DNA of 64,000 nt, from contig NZ_JADHDV010000007.1 in assembly GCF_016820515.1 (NCBI RefSeq), forward strand, positions 62,001-126,000. Reading direction: 5' to 3'. Made by a program: the position numbers and the translations under genes. The stretch comes from Pseudoxanthomonas beigongshangi (GTDB lineage Bacteria > Pseudomonadota > Gammaproteobacteria > Xanthomonadales > Xanthomonadaceae). Within the stretch, counting starts at the first letter, position 1. Each line of letters opens with the position of its first letter. The notes beneath the pieces are model-generated. The model was not told where the DNA came from. It worked only from the letters and a program-made list of their open reading frames with translations, and did no database searches. Positions 61,139 through 64,000 of this stretch are shown one piece after another.

Positions 61139-61246
61139 TGAAAGTTACGTTATTCTCGAGTTACCAGGCGTTTATGTTCGGCGTCTGACATTCGGACCGG
61201 ATCACTTTGTTTCGGTCTTTTTTTGACTTGAGAGAGAGAGCACACG
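61139..61246 (+). promoter_or_regulatory. 5' leader of the second Oar-like receptor, with conserved hairpin
   Basis: Aligns with the leader of the first receptor. GTTATTCTCGAGTT (61151-61164) is followed by a hairpin CAGGCG/CGTCTG (61165-61187, one G-U pair), then ATTCGGA and a GA-rich ACTTGAGAGAGAGAGCAC tract before the ATG at 61247. The 250-bp intergenic region upstream also holds a GC-rich stem (CGCGG/CCGCG near 61044) but no gene. Confidence 0.55.
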
Positions 61247-64000
61247 ATGACTACCCAGAAGGGACGGAACTTCCTGTCCGTCGGTATCAAGCGGACGGCA
61301 CTCAGCCTTGCGCTGGGCGCTTGCTTCGTAGGGGCCGTACAAGCGCAAAGCGCGGTCGGTTCCATCTTCGGTGACACCAAGGCGGGGTCGACCGTTACCA
61401 TCCAGAGCGGCCAGACGGGTGTGACGCGCACCATCACGTCCGACGCGACGGGCCGGTTTACCTTCGGCCAGCTCCCGCCAGGTTCGTACAAAGTGACCTC
61501 TGACGGCGTGACCCGCGACGTGGTCGTCAAGGTCGGCACCGGTTCCCCGGTCAGCTTCGCTGCGGCTGCTTCGGGGTCGGCGACGACGCTGGACACCGTG
61601 CTCGTGACGGGCAGCGGCGCAATCAACCCTATTGACGTGTCGTCGGTGGAATCCACCACCGTTTTCACGGCTGAACAGATCAATGCACTGCCGGTCGCGC
61701 AGAACATCACGGCAGTCGCCTTGCTTGCCCCTGGCACCGTCAAAGGCGACAGCGGTATTGGCAACGGAAACCTGGCTTCGTTCGGTGGTTCGTCGGTGGC
61801 CGAGAACGGCTACTACATCAACGGTTTCGACGTCACCAACATCCGTAACTTCATTTCTTATGCGGACCTGCCGTTCCAGGCGATCGCACAGCAGCAGGTG
61901 AAAACGGGCGGCTATGGCGCCGAATACGGCCGCTCGCTGGGTGGCGTGATCAACCTGGTCACCAAGCGCGGCAGCAACGAGTGGCATTACGGCGGCGGCG
62001 TGTTCTATCAGCCTAGCTGGGGGCGTGACTCCGGCAAGGACGTGATTACCCGCAGTCAGAGCGCGCTGGAGAATGGCGATATCTATTCTGCGTATCGTAG
62101 CGACAACGAATACGAAAGCCTCAACTACAATGCGTATGCGAGCGGTCCATTGATCAAGGATCGGCTGTTCTTTTTCGCGTTGGTGGAAGGCCGTGGTGAC
62201 CAGGACGATGTGTATGGCACCGAAACGTCATACCGCGACCGCAACAACAGCCCGACCGGAATGCTGAAGCTAGATTGGTACATCACCGACGACCACCTGC
62301 TCGAATTCACCGGCATCTACAACAAGACCAAGACCAAGCGCACCACCTATAGCTATTCCTCCGGCAAGTACGTCGGCGTCCACCAGGACAAGAATTCCGA
62401 TCTGGAATTTGAGAATGGCGGCAAGGTCGGCATCCTGAAGTACACCGGTTATCTCACCGACAACTTCACCCTGTCGGCTCAGGCGGGCTACCTGAAGAGC
62501 ACCGACAACTATCAGACCCCCGAAGGTCTGCCGGGCTCCGAGTGCGTTCGCGCGTTCGACAGCCGCGTTTCCGCCGGTACCACGACCTACATCGGTTGCT
62601 GGAATCAGGACCAGACCTTCATCCGCGACGCGGATTTCGGCCCGGACGAAGACGAGCGCAAGGCGTACCGCCTGGACGCGGAATGGCAGCTGGGTGATCA
62701 CCGCCTGCGCTTCGGTTATGACACCGAAACCTTCACGTCGTCGCATGCTGGCCAGACCTACACCGGCGGCGCCTACTGGCGTCACTTCCGTACCGGCGCC
62801 GCTGAAACGCGCCAGGTGAATGGCGTGGCCATCGGTCCGAACACCAACTATGCGCGTCGCTGGGACAGTCGCACCACTTCCGCCGCATATGACGTCGAAA
62901 ACGTCGCTTACTACGTGGAAGACAGCTGGCAGGTCACCGACAACTTCATGGCCTACTTGGGCCTGCGTTCCGAGCAATTCGAGAACAAGAACGCAGCTGG
63001 TGTGGCCTTCGTGAAGTCCGATCACGAAATCGCTCCTCGCCTGGGCTTTGCCTGGGACGTGAACGGTGATTCGACCTTCAAGGTGTTCGGCAATGCGGGT
63101 CGCTACTACATCCCGGTCGCAGCCAACACCAACATCCGCGCATCCGGTGGCGAGGTGATCATCGAGGATTACTTCATTTCCACTGGCGTCGACCTGGCAA
63201 CCGGCCTGCCGGTCGGTCTGGGCGCCCAGATCGGCCCCACCAACGTCAACGGCACGCTGGATCCGCCGAACCCGGCCTCGATCGCCACGACCAACCTGAA
63301 GCCGATGTACCAGGACGAATTCATCCTGGGCGGTCAGATTGCCCTGAACGATTCCTGGACCGTGGGCCTGCGCGCCATCATGCGCGAAGTGAAGAGCGGC
63401 ATGGACGACTACTGCTCGCACCAGCCGTTCCTGTCGTGGGCCGAGGACAACAACAAGCCGGACATCGATCTGGATTCCATCCCGGGTTGCTTCATCATGA
63501 ATCCGGGTAGCGACGTTAGCCTGGCGTTCGATTCGGACGGCGATGGCGTGGTGGAAGTCAACAACATTTCCTCCAGCTACTTCGGTCTGCCAAAGTACCG
63601 CCGCAAGTACAGCGCGATGGAGTTCTTCTGGGAAGGCAGTGGCGGCGACAAGTGGTATGTCCAGGGCTCGTACACCTACGCCAAGAGCAAAGGCAACGTG
63701 GAAGGTTATGTCAACTCCACGCTCGAGCAGGACGACGCCGGCCTGACCCAAGACTTCGACCACAAGCTGTTCGAGGATGGTTCGTTCGGCTACCTGCCCA
63801 ACGACCGCCGCCATACCGTCAAGATGTTCGGTACCTACCGCATCACCGATGAGTGGCGCATCGGCGGCAACCTGTTGATCCAGTCGGGTCGTCCGGTCAA
63901 CTGCCAGGGCTTCATTCCGTTGGATGACCCGAGCGTGGGCATCGATGCCGGCAACCTGGCGCTGTACAGCGGATCGAGCTTCTACTGCCTGAAGCCCGAT
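61247..64000 (+). CDS. Second Oar-like TonB-dependent receptor, truncated at the window end
   Basis: The frame from ATG 61247 runs through base 64000 (918 codons) without a stop; the protein continues past the window. It is paralogous to the receptor at 56309. Signal peptide SVGIKRTALSLALGACFVGAV ends before QAQSAVGS. A regulatory-like beta-sandwich (AGSTVTIQSGQTGVTRTITS), plug (STTVFTAEQINALPVAQN near 141, GGVINLVTKRGSNEWHYGG near 231), and barrel blocks such as LPNDRRHTVKMFG are all shared. It also has a DSDGDGVVE loop matching the first receptor. About 80-100 C-terminal residues are missing. Probable ligands overlap with those of its partner. Confidence 0.93.
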   Translation, partial: MTTQKGRNFLSVGIKRTALSLALGACFVGAVQAQSAVGSIFGDTKAGSTVTIQSGQTGVTRTITSDATGRFTFGQLPPGSYKVTSDGVTRDVVVKVGTGSPVSFAAAASGSATTLDTVLVTGSGAINPIDVSSVESTTVFTAEQINALPVAQNITAVALLAPGTVKGDSGIGNGNLASFGGSSVAENGYYINGFDVTNIRNFISYADLPFQAIAQQQVKTGGYGAEYGRSLGGVINLVTKRGSNEWHYGGGVFYQPSWGRDSGKDVITRSQSALENGDIYSAYRSDNEYESLNYNAYASGPLIKDRLFFFALVEGRGDQDDVYGTETSYRDRNNSPTGMLKLDWYITDDHLLEFTGIYNKTKTKRTTYSYSSGKYVGVHQDKNSDLEFENGGKVGILKYTGYLTDNFTLSAQAGYLKSTDNYQTPEGLPGSECVRAFDSRVSAGTTTYIGCWNQDQTFIRDADFGPDEDERKAYRLDAEWQLGDHRLRFGYDTETFTSSHAGQTYTGGAYWRHFRTGAAETRQVNGVAIGPNTNYARRWDSRTTSAAYDVENVAYYVEDSWQVTDNFMAYLGLRSEQFENKNAAGVAFVKSDHEIAPRLGFAWDVNGDSTFKVFGNAGRYYIPVAANTNIRASGGEVIIEDYFISTGVDLATGLPVGLGAQIGPTNVNGTLDPPNPASIATTNLKPMYQDEFILGGQIALNDSWTVGLRAIMREVKSGMDDYCSHQPFLSWAEDNNKPDIDLDSIPGCFIMNPGSDVSLAFDSDGDGVVEVNNISSSYFGLPKYRRKYSAMEFFWEGSGGDKWYVQGSYTYAKSKGNVEGYVNSTLEQDDAGLTQDFDHKLFEDGSFGYLPNDRRHTVKMFGTYRITDEWRIGGNLLIQSGRPVNCQGFIPLDDPSVGIDAGNLALYSGSSFYCLKPD

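Noticed and set aside
62270-63814. 514-codon minus-strand open frame
   Set aside because: Antisense shadow of the second Oar-like receptor, which is in frame from 61247 to the window end.
1-64000. CRISPR arrays, rRNA/tRNA genes, prophage or transposase genes
   Set aside because: No regularly spaced repeats with unique spacers, no recognisable stable RNAs and no integrase or transposase motifs were found by reading both strands.

Overview
This is a 64 kb high-GC chromosomal window from a gammaproteobacterium, most likely a member of the Xanthomonadaceae/Lysobacteraceae (Lysobacter, Luteimonas, Pseudoxanthomonas, Stenotrophomonas or a relative). The evidence is the protein family set (Oar-like TonB receptors, DUF6607, a DUF457 hydrolase, a Lys/Ala histone H1-like protein), the many TonB-dependent receptors, and GTAG-type REP palindromes like those described in Stenotrophomonas. 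No rRNA, tRNA, CRISPR array, prophage, integrase or transposase was found. Apart from repeat-rich intergenic stretches it looks like core chromosome.

Layout. 1-13.2 kb: the 3' part of ppc, an alpha/beta hydrolase, the ABC-F ATPase uup, a GTAG-REP cluster, a three-gene phospholipid operon (CDP-alcohol phosphatidyltransferase, PlsC, CdsA-like), metK, then a PlsC-GNAT fusion resembling the ornithine-lipid synthase OlsF, coupled to an LpxH-like phosphoesterase. 13-25.4 kb: a methyltransferase with dusB, small membrane and YegP proteins, a Fur-box siderophore receptor with a PepSY protein, a pair of genes resembling SUFU and SUKH (SMI1/KNR4) immunity proteins, ribokinase with a CNT nucleoside transporter, and a UPF0016 cation exporter behind a yybP-ykoY (Mn2+) riboswitch. 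25.4-33 kb: a 156-bp-period direct repeat, an ABC exporter, and a compact Fur-controlled heme operon (hemP, receptor, unknown 215-aa protein, DUF6607, MFS). 33-41.3 kb: an ECF sigma/anti-sigma-like/PDZ module, SPFH-NfeD, gcvT and gcvH, and a 1-kb non-coding region with promoter and terminator signals ahead of a histone H1-like gene.

41.3-54 kb: a serine hydrolase, a GMC oxidoreductase, an MFS-type NTP/NDP-transporter-like protein, a four-gene fatty-acid operon (hydrolase, fadE, DUF4442 thioesterase, membrane protein) facing a TetR regulator, a DUF2145 pair and an XRE regulator. 54-64 kb: GTP-dependent PEP carboxykinase (pckG), then two paralogous Oar-like TonB receptors with similar 5' leaders flanking a TPR-sulfotransferase. 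The second receptor runs off the window.

The parts most worth follow-up are the uncharacterised heme-operon proteins, the putative small RNA or attenuator ahead of the histone-like gene, the GTAG REPs that supply stop codons, the shared leader of the paralogous receptors, and the SUFU/SUKH-like pair. All family assignments come from reading motifs; no database search was possible.
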